Below are positions 43,335-54,146 of a stretch of 64,000 nt of DNA, in pieces. The stretch is from contig NC_044919.1 in the NCBI RefSeq assembly GCF_003576645.1, positions 21,074,402 to 21,138,401 on the forward strand, in the 5' to 3' direction. Origin of the DNA: Ipomoea triloba. Taxonomy: Eukaryota > Streptophyta > Magnoliopsida > Solanales > Convolvulaceae. The position numbers and the translations under genes were made by a program. Every line of letters starts with the position of its first letter. The stretch's first letter is position 1. A model generated the notes under the pieces. The model worked only from the letters and a program-made list of their open reading frames with translations, was not told the origin of the DNA and searched no databases.

Positions 43335-43667
43335 GCAATATCTTCTTCAGCTTTTTTTTTTTTTAATTAAAAATTGATACGAAGTCGGTTTTTTATCGGT
43401 TTTTATAAAAAACCGACGTCGTATCTATTTATTTTTTTAAAAATAGAGATACGATCTATTTTTTTTAAAAAAAAGACATACGACGTCGGTTTTGTGAAAA
43501 AACTGACGTCGTATTTACTTATTTAAAAAATTAAAAATAATATAAGATGTCGGTTTTTAAAACCGACGTCGTATAATTTATTTATAACGTCTGCTTGAAC
43601 TACGTCAGAAAAAACTGAAGTCGTATGTCCAAAATAACCGACGTTAAAAGGTATTTTTGTAGTAGTG
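42357..43667. mobile_element. Non-autonomous CACTA element, 1311 bp, 3-bp duplication ata
   Basis: The left end cactaatacagaaaaaggat and right end, read inverted, cactactacaaaaatacctt are flanked by ata at 42354-42356 and 43668-43670. Both subterminal zones carry many copies of an 8-mer (gacgtcgg) arranged as hairpins with cgacgtcgt(a)tgtc, in both orientations, typical binding-site arrays of CACTA elements. The middle has a GC-richer patch (42790-43130) and an (ATT)n/(AAT)n tract. No transposase domain is present. Confidence 0.88.
43208..43330. repeat. (ATT)n-(AAT)n palindromic microsatellite
   Basis: About 40 trinucleotide units with a switch from TTA to TAA phase near 43268 and back near 43290, so part of the tract can fold on itself. 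Confidence 0.9.
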
Positions 43668-44330
43668 ATAGGACCGGCCATGCAAGTGCACCTGGTGCAA
43701 CACCTAGTCCGGGCTTATAGTGCCGACGATGGCAATACGAACCTAACTGTGATGGGCTTATAGCACCGGTGGTGGCGATGCCGACGTAACTGGGCTTAAT
43801 ACACAACTATTCTATATGTATGGTCGTGTACGGTTTACAAAGCAAATTAAACTAGAAATTTTACAAGCACTAAAAAATTCTACTACTTCACTTAGTCTTT
43901 GAACATGTAGGCTCAAGCATTTGATGGAGTTTTTGCCGTCGTAATCGCGGATACTTTTGTCCTTGTAGGTCTAGACACCAAAAAAGTTTTTCTATATTGC
44001 GGTCATAATAACGGGCACTTTGTCCTTGTAGGTCTTGAGACTGAAAAGTTTTCCAACATTGCGGTTACTATGGTCTAGGAACCATTTGATTTTTCGACCT
44101 AGTGACTGTCTTGACCTTTGGGTCGCCTAGTATAATGACCGTAATTTTTTCCGACATCACAATCGTAATTGTGTCGAGATCTGATCTAGGCTTAGAGCGT
44201 TGGTGGTGGCAAGGCCGACCTGAACGGAAATGTACATATGTTTATTCCGACTATTCCTACTACAAAACTAGGAAGTATAGAATTTGTAAATTAAGATTAC
44301 ACTAATAGTGTTTGGGTGAAGATTACACTA

Positions 44331-44971
44331 ATAGTAATAATTTAAAATTTTGAGAACTAGGACTCAATATGTTCGTCACAACACCATCTCCCACAACAAC
44401 CAATAGCAAGAGAGCTTTGGCTTTTGTTTTTATTTTTCCACTGCCCACACCAACCAATAATATTACATACGAAGTATAGTTTGTTTGTCTCCACTTTATT
44501 TATTGCACTCCACCATCACTATTAGGAAGCCTGTAACCGCCTAAATCTACCAACCCCAAGATATTACTAGGGAACACACCACAGAAGATGGCGGTTACGG
44601 AATTAGAGGGAGGGGGCGATGATGGATGGGTTGGTTGGATACTGCGTTGAATATAATGATGGAGAGAGCGGGGATAGCGGTGGCTGACAAGCTGGAGGTG
44701 CAACTGACTTGATGATAATGATGATGAATATTCTACTCTGCCTCTTTTGTTTTTACTCGGAACTGATAGAGAATGAGAAGAGAGAGAGAGGTTTGAAGCA
44801 ACAATGACAACCACCGCCACCAGTTCCCTGTTACGCCTCTATGAAGCTTGACTGAGGAGATCGACAAGCTAAGGAGGCTGAGATTTGGCAAAACGGGTTG
44901 AGGATGGAGAAAAGTTTCTTGGATCAACACCTCGATCGCCATTCCTTCTGAGGTTCAATCTTTTGTTTGAA
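44331..44971. other. Unassigned DNA left of the first copia element
   Basis: GC content rises at 44500-44950 and short frames are open on both strands, but none carries a motif I recognise. The same style continues right of the copia element (48850-49050), so this is probably the pre-insertion host sequence. Confidence 0.4.
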
Positions 44972-45180
44972 TGTTGCATCTTTAGTTCTTTATCATATTA
45001 TTCTCGTATTTAGTTTGTTTCATTTACCAAGTCTTTAGGAGTTAGTGCATTAGTGCCTTAGTGGCTTGATATTAGCTAGATAGTCGGTTAGTGGTTATCT
45101 TTTATTTTTCAGTTTCATTTGTGTATTTAAGCAGTGTTTTAGAAGTTAATAAAATGCATCTTTCTCTCTAAAAACCAACA
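44972..45180 (+). mobile_element. 5' LTR of the first copia element
   Basis: Begins tgttgcatctttagttcttt and ends ctaaaaaccaaca. Compared with the 3' LTR it differs by a few substitutions and a 5-bp indel near the start. Confidence 0.9.
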
Positions 45181-45183
45181 AAT

Positions 45184-45195
45184 TGGTATTAGAGC
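45184..45195 (+). promoter_or_regulatory. Primer binding site, initiator tRNA-Met type
   Basis: tggtattagagc lies three bases after the LTR. It differs by one base from the usual copia site TGGTATCAGAGC. Confidence 0.8.
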
Positions 45196-45273
45196 CTCTT
45201 TTCTTAAAGGATCTGTGAGTGAACCAAGGGAAACCCACCATAAAGCCTTACCTTTCTTTATTCGATCCATAAA

Positions 45274-46168
45274 ATGGATTCTGAAAAACCTTTTACAGAA
45301 ATAGCGCCACCAATGTTTAAAGGTGAAAATTATCAAATATGGGCAGCTAGAATGGAAGCCTACCTAGAGGCAAATGATCTTTGGGATGCTGTTAAAGAGG
45401 ACTATGAAGTTCCTCCCTTAACAGATAATCCAACCATGGCTCAGCTGAAGAGTCATAATTTAAGGAAATCAAGGAAGTCGAAGGCAAAAGCTACCTTGTT
45501 CGCAGCTGTCTCCAAAGAGATCTTTACAAGAATCAAATCAGAAGTCAGCATTTGATATTTGGAACTTCCTCAAAACTGGATATGCAGGAGATGAAAAGCT
45601 TAAAGGAATGCAAAAGTTGAATTTGATTCGTGAGTTTGAGATGCAGCAAATGACGGAGTCGGAGACAATCAAGGAGTACACAGATAAGCTTCTTAGTATT
45701 GCGAACAAAATTAGGTTGCTTGGTTCAGAATTTTCTGATTCTATGATTGTTCAGAAAATACTTGTAACTGTTCCTGAAAGATTTGATGCTACTATATCCT
45801 CCATGGAGAGTAGCAAAAATCTATCAACAATCACCTTGGCAGAACTAAACAGTGCTTTACAGGCTCAAGAACAAAGGAGACTGATGAGAATTGAAGGTTC
45901 TGTGGAAGGTGCACTGCAGGCTAAGTTACAAATCAATCATGGAGAGAAAGACAAGAAAAAGAGTTCTAAGAAAAACTCACGTGATGCAACCAGCAACAGC
46001 AAAGGAGAAAAGAAGAGAGATTTTCTTCCTTGCAAACATTGCGGCAAAAAGGGTCATCCTCCTTTCAAGTGTTGGAAAAGACCTGATGTGACGTGTGGGA
46101 AGTGCAATAAACTTGGGCACCATGAAAGAATATGCAAAAGCAATTTCCAGCAGAAGGATGATGCCTAA
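45274..46168 (+). pseudogene. Copia gag with two zinc knuckles, frameshifted
   Basis: The ATG at 45274 opens MDSEKPFTEIAPPMFKGENY and QIWAARMEAYLEANDLWDAV (the DUF4219/UBN2-type gag start). The frame shifts near 45553 and continues DEKLKGMQKLNLIREFEMQQ, TITLAELNSALQAQEQRRLM, then CKHCGKKGHPPFKCW and CGKCNKLGHHERIC, two C-x2-C-x4-H-x4-C knuckles that would bind nucleic acid. It ends at a stop after DDA. The protein would form the particle. The single shift breaks it. Confidence 0.85.
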
Positions 46169-46186
46169 GTAGTAAGCGAGCAAGAG

Positions 46187-46640
46187 GAAGAACAAATGTT
46201 TGTAGCATCTTGTTTTACAAGCAGGAGCTCAAGCTCAAGTTATTGTTGGCTCCTAGACAGAGATTTTACCAATCACATGACCGGTGATGAAGAACTCTTT
46301 AGAGAGTTGGACAGGTCCCAAGTATCCAACGTCAGAATTGGTAATGGTGACTGCATTCCTGTCAAGGGAAAGGGAACTGTTGCAATAGAGATTTGCACAG
46401 GTACTAAATTAATTTCTGATGTCTTGTATGTCCCTGACATTGATCAGAATTTACTTAGTGTTGGACAGCTAGTTGAGAAGGGATTCAAAGTCATCTTTAA
46501 AAACAAGTTGGGTATAATCAAGGATACATATGACAATGATGTCATAAGAATCAAAATGAGAGGCAAAAGATTCTTACTTGATCCGATGGAGGAGGAGCAA
46601 GCAGCTTATACAGCTACTACGACCAACACAGAGACTTGGC
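46187..46640 (+). pseudogene. Copia protease with altered active site
   Basis: The frame reads SYCWLLDRDFTNHMTGDEEL, then IGNGDCIPVKGKGTVAI and LISDVLYVPDIDQNLLSVGQ. In working copia proteases the active site is D(S/T)G within W..D(S/T)G...HMT. Here the two residues after the Asp are Arg-Asp, so the flap-facing Ser and Gly are lost while the surrounding family residues remain. The protease is therefore expected to be dead even without the neighbouring stops. Confidence 0.8.
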
Positions 46641-47480
46641 ATAAAAGGCTAGGTCATTTTCATCATGCAGCAATTTTGAACCTGCAAAAAAGGAAGTTGG
46701 TCATGGCTTATCCCACATTGAGTCGGATCTACCAATTTGCAAGACTTGTCAATTTGGAAAACAAGCTAGACTTCCATTAAAAAAAGGAGTCTAGAGAGCT
46801 ACCGAGAAGCTGCAACTCATCCATACAGATGTTGCTGGACCTTATAGAACTCCTTCACTCAATGGGAGAAAATACTACGTTGCTTTCATTGATGATTTCA
46901 CAAGGATGTGTTGGATTTATTTTCTCAGGTTTAAGTCAGAAGTTGCAGGTGTATTCTTCAAATTCAAGAACTAGATCGAGAACCAAAGTGACTGTAAAAT
47001 TCAGATTTTGAGGTTAGATAATGGCAAGGAGTACACCTCAGGTGAATTTGATAAGTTTTGTGAGGAGGCTGGAATTGAGCATCAACTTACATCCCCATAC
47101 ACTCCACAACAAAATGGGGTCAGCGAGCGAAAGAACAAAACTATAATGTAAATGGCCAGGTGTATGCTCCATGAGAAGGATCTTCCGAAAGAATACTGGG
47201 CAGAAGCAGCAAATACTGTTGTATTTCTGCTGAACAGGCTGCCAACAAAAGTAGTTGACGGTAATACTCCTTTTGAGGAATGGTATGGTTACAAACCCCA
47301 AGTAAAGAATTTGAAAGTTTTCGGTTGTTTGTGTTTTACTCATGTTCCACAGATTAAGCGTGACAAGTTAGACAAAAGAGCTGAACCCGGCATATTTGTT
47401 GCATATAGCTTAACATCTAATGCTTATAGAGTTTTTCAACCTGACACAAGAAGGATTCTAATAAGCAGGGATGTAAGTTT
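46630..47480 (+). pseudogene. Copia integrase, several stops
   Basis: The GAG-pre-integrase part (TETWHKRLGHFHHAAILNLQ) precedes the catalytic core: [53 protein letters not shown] and PQQNGVSERKNKT, which hold the D, D and E of the catalytic triad. WAEAANTVVFLLNRLPTK and FGCLCFTHVPQIKRDKLDKR follow. Frame changes near 46780, a TAG where Trp is expected (about 46970) and a TAA near 47147 inactivate it. Confidence 0.8.
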
Positions 47481-48623
47481 CATGGAGAATGATAAATGGA
47501 GTTGGAACAATGCAGAAATTCAGCAGCCCAATGATCTAAATCACGACGAGTTAATTGATGATCCTCCTGTTCGTGGCACTAGATTACTTGCTGATATCTA
47601 CCAGAGATGCAATGTTGATGTGCTTGAACCAGCAGGATATCAGGAAGCAGAGAAAGATCCCAATTGGAGGGCAGCAATGCAAGAGGAGCTCGCTATGATC
47701 GAAAAAAAATCAGACTTGGGAGTTAGTTGAAAGACCTCAACATTAGAAAGTGATTGGAGTGAAATGGGTATTCAGAAAAAAAAAGAGATTCTAAACGGAA
47801 TGGAAATCAAGCAGAGACGAAACGGAATCTTCATTTGTCAACAGAAGTATGCAAAGGAGATTCTAAAGAAATTTAACATGGATAATTGTAAGTGTGTGAG
47901 CACTCCTATGTGTCCAATAGAGAAATTATGTAGAGATGATGGAATAGCTAAGGTGAATGAGTCCATGTATAGAAGCTTGATTGGTTGCTTGATGTATCTT
48001 ACAGCAACAAGACCAGATATCGTGTATGCTGTAGGTGTTCTTTCAAGATTTATGAATTGTGCTAGTGAGTCTCATTTCAAGGTTGCATAAAGAGTTCTCA
48101 GATATGTGAAAGGAACTTTAAGCTTTGGTGTTAAGTTTAGTCAGACACCAAATTTTGAATTGCAAGGTTATTCTTACAATGATTGGGTAGGGTCCATAGA
48201 AGCACTTTCGGTTTCTGTTTCAACTTTGGATCCGGAAGTTTTACGTGGAGTTCAAGGAAGCAAGAAATTGTGGCTCAATCAACCGCTGAAGCTGAGTTCA
48301 TATCAGCAATAGCAGCTGTCAATCATGCCTTATGGCTAAGAAAGATTCTAAGTGATTTGCACTTAGAGCAAAAGGCGAGTACTGAAGTTATGGTTGATAA
48401 TCAAGCAGCTATAGCTATCTCAAATAATCCAGTTTTTCATGGCAAGACCAAGCATTTCAGCATCAAATTATTCTTCATCAAAGATGTTCAAAAAGGTGGT
48501 GCAGTTAGGCTGAAGTATTGCAAGACTGAAGATCAGTTGGCAGACATATTTACAAAGCCTCTTGCAAAGGGCAGATTTGAAGACTTGGAATTTGCATCTA
48601 CTGATGCAAGGAGGAGTGTTTAA
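47480..48623 (+). pseudogene. Copia RT/RNase H with the RT core deleted
   Basis: After ATMQEELAMIEKK-like sequence and GVKWVF (start of RT) the frame jumps near 47770 to NGMEIKQRRNGIFICQQKYA, which normally follows the YVDD catalytic box. The whole RT palm is thus missing. The RNase H part is present: [73 protein letters not shown] and EDQLADIFTKPLAKGRFEDL. Two further frame breaks occur (about 48090 and 48190). It cannot make cDNA on its own. Confidence 0.85.
48608..48618 (+). promoter_or_regulatory. Polypurine tract of the first copia element
   Basis: aaggaggagtg lies just before the 3' LTR start at 48624, in the position where plus-strand synthesis is primed. Confidence 0.6.
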
Positions 48624-48837
48624 TGTTGCATCAGTAACTTTAGTTCTTTTTCATATTATTCCCATATTTAGTTTGTTTCATTTACAAGTTTTTAGGAGTT
48701 AGTGCATTAGTGCCTTAGTGGCTTAATATTAGCTAGATAGTGGGTTAGTGGCTATCTTTTATTTTTCAGTTTCATTTGTGTATTTAAGCAGTGTTTCAGA
48801 TGTTAATAAAATGCATCTTTCTCTCTAAAAACCAACA
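48624..48837 (+). mobile_element. 3' LTR of the first copia element
   Basis: Begins tgttgcatcagtaactttag and ends ctaaaaaccaaca. High identity to the 5' LTR indicates a fairly recent insertion relative to the gypsy remnants nearby. Confidence 0.9.
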
Positions 48838-50189
48838 TCTTTATATATAATTTCATCTATTTTTTCCTGATTCACGAGGCTGTGGTTCAGTATTGGCCGA
48901 GGACTACGGAAGTTGTGATGGAATACACCCTCCTAGGGCTGCAATTAGGTCAACGAGGCGGCGAGAAGTGTGGTCTGCGTGGCTGAGAAATTGATGATTC
49001 TTCCAGTCCGTTCTTCAGCAGCTAGCTGGTGGTGGCCGTCCGCTATCATGCATGCTGCCAACAATGCCAATTGCTTAAGCAGATATATATCCACAGACTT
49101 TACAAGGAAGTGAGATATATGTTGCCATGCTGCTCTTGTAACGTGGCTGTACCTATAGACACAGGGGCACAAGTACAGTGTTGTAGATCTCCCATTATAG
49201 TGCTTCATCTCGACTTGGTTAAATCCAGAAACAAACTCTAGATAAGTGAGCAACACGTCATTTCGTCACTTGCTTAATTCTTGCTATCAGTTTTGTTTCT
49301 CAATACCAAACCGAATATCAACATTTTACCAGAAGCTCTCACTTTCTTGTACAAATCTCATAGTGCAGAATGTATAAAAGAATTCATACACAGAAACCGT
49401 AAGCCGATATGCTTCTAGTTGAGACAATGTACTGTGGGAGGCTTTCCCTTATACTACACAAATATCATTCCAGACTTAGATGGTGGAATATATTTCAGGT
49501 TTGTTCATCTCAACTTGATCCTTGATGTTCCTATAATGACCTGAATCTCTATAGTCCACACTTTTACTGTGTGTAACTAATAATATTGTATTTATTCACA
49601 TTTTTCAACCGTAACTGTAATTCTCAACTTCTGTAGAGAATTGACTAGGTAGGCAAGAGGCTGTTGTTTCTCACTTACAAAGAGGGACTTCCATGAATGG
49701 AAGGTGCACGAGTACAGTTCCTTGCTCAAGCCATCACCACATCTGGGTAAAAGAGCTTGCATTAGAGCTCTAGCCATAACTTTTTGTTTTTTTTGTTTTT
49801 TTTTGAGAATAACATAACTTTTTGTTTTATTAATAATATAATACTTTTGTGTTTTTTAAGATAGCATTGTGTTTTGATTTATATATTATTGTATTAAAGT
49901 GTGATGATATAAAGTACTGTGTTTTGATGATAGTATTGTGTTAAAGTGTGATGATTTAAATTACTGTGTTAGTATAAAGTTTGACTGTAGTTTGATAGTA
50001 TTAGGTAGTGTTGATGATAATATTGAGTTAGATATAATGTATTGATAGATGTATTGTGTAGAACTGTATCGTTGATATGGATTTTAAGATTCGTAATAGA
50101 GACAAGAATTTAAAAAAATTTAGGAGTTTAATTAAAATAAATAAAATATTTACTATATATATATATATATAATCATTCGTTATCGATCA
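48838..50189. other. Unassigned DNA, no gene seen
   Basis: A minus-strand frame at 49592-49777 reads ALMQALLPRCGDGLSKELYS and may be an exon fragment, but I cannot name it. From 49790 to 50180 the DNA is T/A-rich with repeated gtattgtgtt/gatgat words. Confidence 0.4.
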
Positions 50190-50352
50190 TCCGCTACCAT
50201 TCCTAACTAGGAACGGTAGCTGATGACTAGACTTTCCGCAACTATTCCATGATGGTAGCGGAAAGTCAGCGACAATTAGTGACGGTGACATCTGCCACTG
50301 TTGTACAACAATTGCGAAAAGCCATTTGCGGATGTGCAATTCTGTACTAGTG
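50190..50352. mobile_element. Right end of another CACTA-type element
   Basis: Ends gtgcaattctgtactagtg at 50352, like the CACTA ends at 17676 and 35556. Before it lie subterminal hairpins (ctaccattcctaactaggaa / cggtagc; ttccgcaac...agcggaa). No left terminus was found. Confidence 0.5.
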
Positions 50353-50860
50353 TTTGTATTGCATTTTGTCCTACCGTCTGATTTTTCTGGAAGGAGCATT
50401 TCTGAAAGAGCACACTGCATTTGCTTCCTCCGGAAGGAAAATGTTTGACAATAGTTGGCCGAGAAATTGGACGATGACAAAACTAAATGTGATACAAATT
50501 ACAAAGTTATGCACTTAATTTAAAAATTTTAATAGTCAATAACAAAATGTGATTCATTCATGGATAATAGTCAAGGGACCAAAAGTGAAATTTCTTCTTT
50601 TATCTTAGCATCACCACTATTATTATTCATACGATCTATATATTCATCGTTATGACTACATATAATATTTTATGTTTTTACTCTTATTAGAAATGACAAT
50701 AGGTAGGTACTTTTCTATTTAACCACTTTCAAATTTAATTTGAATCATAATACATTTAGAATTGAAATAGAAAAATGAAAAAACAAAAAAAAATAAAAAT
50801 ATATACTAGACATGCATTCATTTTTTTTCACGATCTAGCAATGTTTCTTTTTTTGGGTCA
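50353..50860. other. AT-rich, no gene seen
   Basis: No domain or element end recognised. Confidence 0.4.
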
Positions 50861-51340
50861 CACTTGTATAACACAGTCTCACGGATTTTGATCCGTGAGA
50901 TGGGTTGGATTTAGTAAATATAAAAATGTAATACTTAGACTAAAAAATATAATACTAATAAGGAATAAAATGTTTCTTAGTTATAATGGAAAGTGTGATA
51001 TTTTTGAGAAAAAAAAAAGTAGCATTTTTACATTTTGAATTAAAAGTACAGCATTTTTCATTAAAAGTATTACAATTTCCTTTATAAGTAATGTTAGCAA
51101 GTGTTTGTTACTTATAAGAGAAATTGTAATAGTTATGAGGGAAAATATAATATTTCTAAATCAACATGTAAATGTATTACATTTTTCTTCAAAATTAAAG
51201 TATAATATTACAATTTTCCATATAAGTAATAAACCCTTTATTCATTATTAGTATTACATTTTTCAATATAAGAATTATATTTTCATCTTGACCCGATCTA
51301 TTTCACGGACAACAATTCGTGAGACGGTCTCACACAAATT
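50861..51340. mobile_element. MITE, gagaccgtctcac family, copy 1
   Basis: The left end cacttgtataacacagtctc and right end (inverted) aaatttgtgtgagaccgtct enclose AT-rich DNA with repeated aatgtaatactt/aaagtattac words. Termini and interior match the copy at 56634-57085. Confidence 0.65.
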
Positions 51341-51716
51341 TTTACCTTTTTTTTTTGTCTACCGTTGTAAGTCCCACAAAAATTTCACTCTTCTGCAAAT
51401 ATAATTCCTTCTCTCTTCTCTCATCCCTCCCCCACCTAAAGAAAAAACTCAAGAAAAAATCCCTCTTCAAATGCTCTAAGCGACTTTCCCATTATTTACT
51501 AATAATTAATATTTTTTTATTTTGATAGTTCATATAACAAATAATTTTTGTTTTTACGAGAAAAACTCATAGCCACTATAAATAATGTACACCGAGTAAA
51601 CTCCACTCATACATAATAATCCATAAATTACACAAGAAAAATAAATAATACTGAAAAAACTTATGCAACAGACGTGACTAAGAGAGTGTATGACATTGAG
51701 GAGGTTAGCTTGGGTA
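51341..51716. other. AT-rich, no gene seen
   Basis: Short frames only (51319-51525 plus, 51554-51739 minus), hydrophobic by composition, no motif. Confidence 0.4.
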
Positions 51717-51880
51717 ACACTTGTGTGAGACCGTCCCACGGATCTTAATCAATGAGACAGGTCAAATCTTTAATTAATGCGTCAAAACTTTAATTAATGA
51801 ATCAGATCTTTGACCTCATTAATCAAAAATTCGATCCGTCTCATAGATTGAGACCCGTGTGACAATCTCACACAAGTTTT
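51717..51880. mobile_element. MITE, gagaccgtctcac family, copy 2 (short form)
   Basis: The left end acacttgtgtgagaccgtcc and inverted right end aacttgtgtgagattgtcac enclose about 110 bp with ttaattaatg repeats. Confidence 0.7.
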
Positions 51881-52142
51881 TGCCGGTTAGCTAATTAGGA
51901 GTTGGTATACAACTCATGAGAGTGATTTTACATGACAAGATGGGCAATAAATGCATTAATAGCATTGGACGGTTGGTGCAAATCTAGTAGCTTTAAGAGC
52001 ATGCTTTATTAGGACTCTATATGTTTGAGTCACATTAGGATTATCAATTCTAGTTTACCTGAGACTTCTCTTGTGTATATATCTCTATCCTTTGTCATTG
52101 TAATTGTTGAACTCTATTGAATAAAAACATTCAGTTCTCATC

Positions 52143-52152
52143 TGGTATCAGC
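52143..52152 (+). promoter_or_regulatory. Primer binding site of the second copia element
   Basis: tggtatcagc two bases after the LTR. The first nine bases match the initiator tRNA-Met site. Confidence 0.7.
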
Positions 52153-52171
52153 TAGCTAGGTTCTTTTCCTC

Positions 52172-53160
52172 ATGGCTGACGGATCTGTTAACTCTTCCGA
52201 ACGGACCGTCTCAGATGCTGCTATTTCGTTCTTGGTCTCCTCGAGTGTTTCGTCCCTTCCCACTGCTCATCACTTTGTTAGTATTAAGCTAACGAACACG
52301 AATTTTTTATTTTGGCGAACCCAAATCGTTCCGTTTCTACGAGGTAATGACTTGGTTGGTTTTGTCGATGGTGCGTATCCGTGTCCGTCTCCCCATCTGC
52401 CGTTCGTATCCGTGCCCGGTTCTGATGCTGCTGCGGCTCCTCAACCAAACTCGGCCAGCGTATGCTTCATGGGTTAAGCAAGACCAGGCTATGCTCAGTA
52501 TGCTTGTATCTTCCTTCTCGTCAGAAGTTATGCACCTGGTAGTCGGCAAGCCCACTTCGAAGGCGGTTTGGCTCTCGATTAAGCAGGCTCTCACTTCTTC
52601 CTCGCAAGCTCGGACTCTGCATCTTCTCGGCCAATTGCATGGTCTTTAGTAGGGAGATTCCTCCGTCACGGATTACATTGCTCGGGCACAGGTGGTGGTT
52701 GAAGATCTTGCCCTCGCTTGCCGAACTATTACATTAGATGAGCAGAATTTATACGTACTCCAGGGTCTTCGGTTGGAATATCATCCCCTCATAGCTTCCC
52801 TGTATGTTCGTGGTCAGCCGGTGTCGCTGCAAGAGTTGGCAGATCACTTGGGTGCTTACGAGTTCGTCACTGGTCACGGCTATGGCTGAGCGGCTCTGGT
52901 GCCTGGTGTTTTTGCAACGCAACATGGTGGTGGCTGTCGACAGTGGCGTGGTGGTCAGCAGCAATCGCATGGCAGTGGGCAATTCAGACCTAGTGATGGT
53001 GGGTCTGGTTTACATCGTGGCGACGGGCTGCGTGGAGCTCGTGGCAGTCGCAACTGTCAAACACGAGGACGTGGTGGATGCGGTGGCAGTTGGCAGCCGA
53101 AGTGTCAGATGTGTGGTGTTTATGGACACACGACTCCTTCCTGCTATTCTATTCTCAATG
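52172..53160 (+). pseudogene. Copia gag (UBN2 type) with zinc knuckle, broken
   Basis: Starts MADGSVNSSERTVSDAAISF, then HFVSIKLTNTNFLFWRTQIV (gag start). After a shift near 52465 it continues DQAMLSMLVSSFSSEVMHLV and RTLHLLGQLHGL, a stop, DYIARAQVVVEDLALACRTI, a stop, and a Gly/Arg-rich stretch with the knuckle CQMCGVYGHTTPSC. Several frame breaks make it non-functional. Confidence 0.8.
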
Positions 53161-53199
53161 CACATCCACAAGCCAATTTGATTTATCCTGAAGGTATCC

Positions 53200-53393
53200 C
53201 AAATATTCAGTCTGACTCGCACTTGTGGATTCCTGACACAGGTGCTACAAATCACGCCACCCCTGATATTTCTGCCTTATCTACATCCGAGGAATACAAC
53301 GGTGGTGATACATTACGTGTTGGTGATGGTAAGGGATTACATATCAGTCGTGTAGGTCATGCATCTTTTGTTACCCCCGTCTAAAGTTTTTAA
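53200..53393 (+). pseudogene. Copia protease, active site retained
   Basis: SHLWIPDTGATNHATPD carries the catalytic DTGA. DTLRVGDGKGLHISRVGHAS follows, the usual strand after the active site. The frame ends at a stop after TPV and the protein continues in another frame (KISDILHVFGLPSSLLSVQK). Confidence 0.75.
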
Positions 53394-54146
53394 GATATCT
53401 GATATTTTACATGTTTTTGGACTGCCTTCTTCTCTCTTATCTGTCCAGAAGTTTACTAGAGATAATAATGTCTTTTTTGAGTTTCACCCTTCTTTCTTTG
53501 TTGTGAAGGATATCACCACCAAGGCAACTCTTCTACGCAGCTGTAGTTCAAGAGGGTTGTACACATTGCCTGTTCCTTCGTCACAATCTGGTCCCCGAAC
53601 CTATGTCTCTTCTCGTGCTTCCTCTTCGGTGTGGCATGATCATTTAGGTAATCCGCATCAGAGGGTTTTGATTTGTATTCTTCCTTTCAGTTCAGTTATT
53701 AGTTCAAATAATTCTAGTCGTTGTAATTCTAGTTTGTGTTCAGCATGTCAATTGGGCAAATCTGCCCGTTTTCCCTTACCACGTGTTGGAACTGTTAGTT
53801 CGAATGTTCTTGATTTAATTTATACTGATATTTGGGGACTAGCTCCTGTGTTTTCTTCTAATGGTTATCGATACATTGTTCTGTTTATGAATGATCATTC
53901 TCGTTACACGTGATTTTTTCCTATGAAATTAAAATCAGACATGTATGCTATTTTTTTTATCATTTTCGTGCCTTAGTTGAGCGTTCTTTTAATCGTAAAA
54001 TTAAGGCTATTCAATTTGATCTAGGGGCTGAATATAGGAAATTGCATTCTCTATTTGTCCAGTTAGGTATCAATCACAGGCAGTCTTGTGCCTACACTCA
54101 TGAACAGAACGGTCGAGTCGAACGCAAGCACGGACATTCAATCTAA
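53393..54146 (+). pseudogene. Copia integrase, degenerate
   Basis: The zinc-binding part (VWHDHLGNPHQRVL, CSACQLGKSARF) precedes LIYTDIWGLAPVFSSNGYRY, IVLFMNDHSRYT, a TGA where Trp is expected (near 53912), IKAIQFDLGAEYRKL and EQNGRVERKHGHSI. The D, D and E positions are still recognisable. Translation stops at 54146 and the region that should link integrase to RT is missing. Confidence 0.8.

Larger units (their letters stand above)
42105..43705. repeat. Direct duplication, second copy split by a CACTA
   Basis: Copy 1 (42105-42230) runs from gcacaccaccaaagggagag through ttattatgcttaagaccggc to caagcgcacct. Copy 2 (42267-42356 plus 43668-43705) has the same order, interrupted exactly at ttattatgcata|ggaccggcc by the CACTA element. 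Confidence 0.85.
39445..44330. mobile_element. Non-coding gypsy-type retrotransposon DNA with tandem repeats
   Basis: Contains ttgcctcgttaaaaacctta followed by an a/g-rich tract at 40360-40440 (and a copy near 39555-39640), a motif common in non-coding parts of plant gypsy elements. Tandem arrays occur at 40470-40790 and 41290-41575, and a duplicated segment at 42105-43705. No protein domain was found on either strand. The element is interrupted by the CACTA at 42357. Confidence 0.5.
44972..48837 (+). mobile_element. Ty1/copia retrotransposon, defective, LTRs about 210 bp
   Basis: Two direct LTRs (44972-45180 and 48624-48837) enclose a primer site, gag with two zinc knuckles, protease, integrase, remnants of RT and RNase H, and a purine tract. 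The order is copia-type (integrase before RT). The RT core is deleted and several stops and shifts are present. Flanks ttgaa and tcttt do not match, so no target duplication remains visible. Confidence 0.9.

Noticed and set aside
44500..44942. Possible host gene left of the first copia element
   Set aside because: Frames on both strands are short and without motifs. The sequence may be exon debris, but nothing supports a named product.
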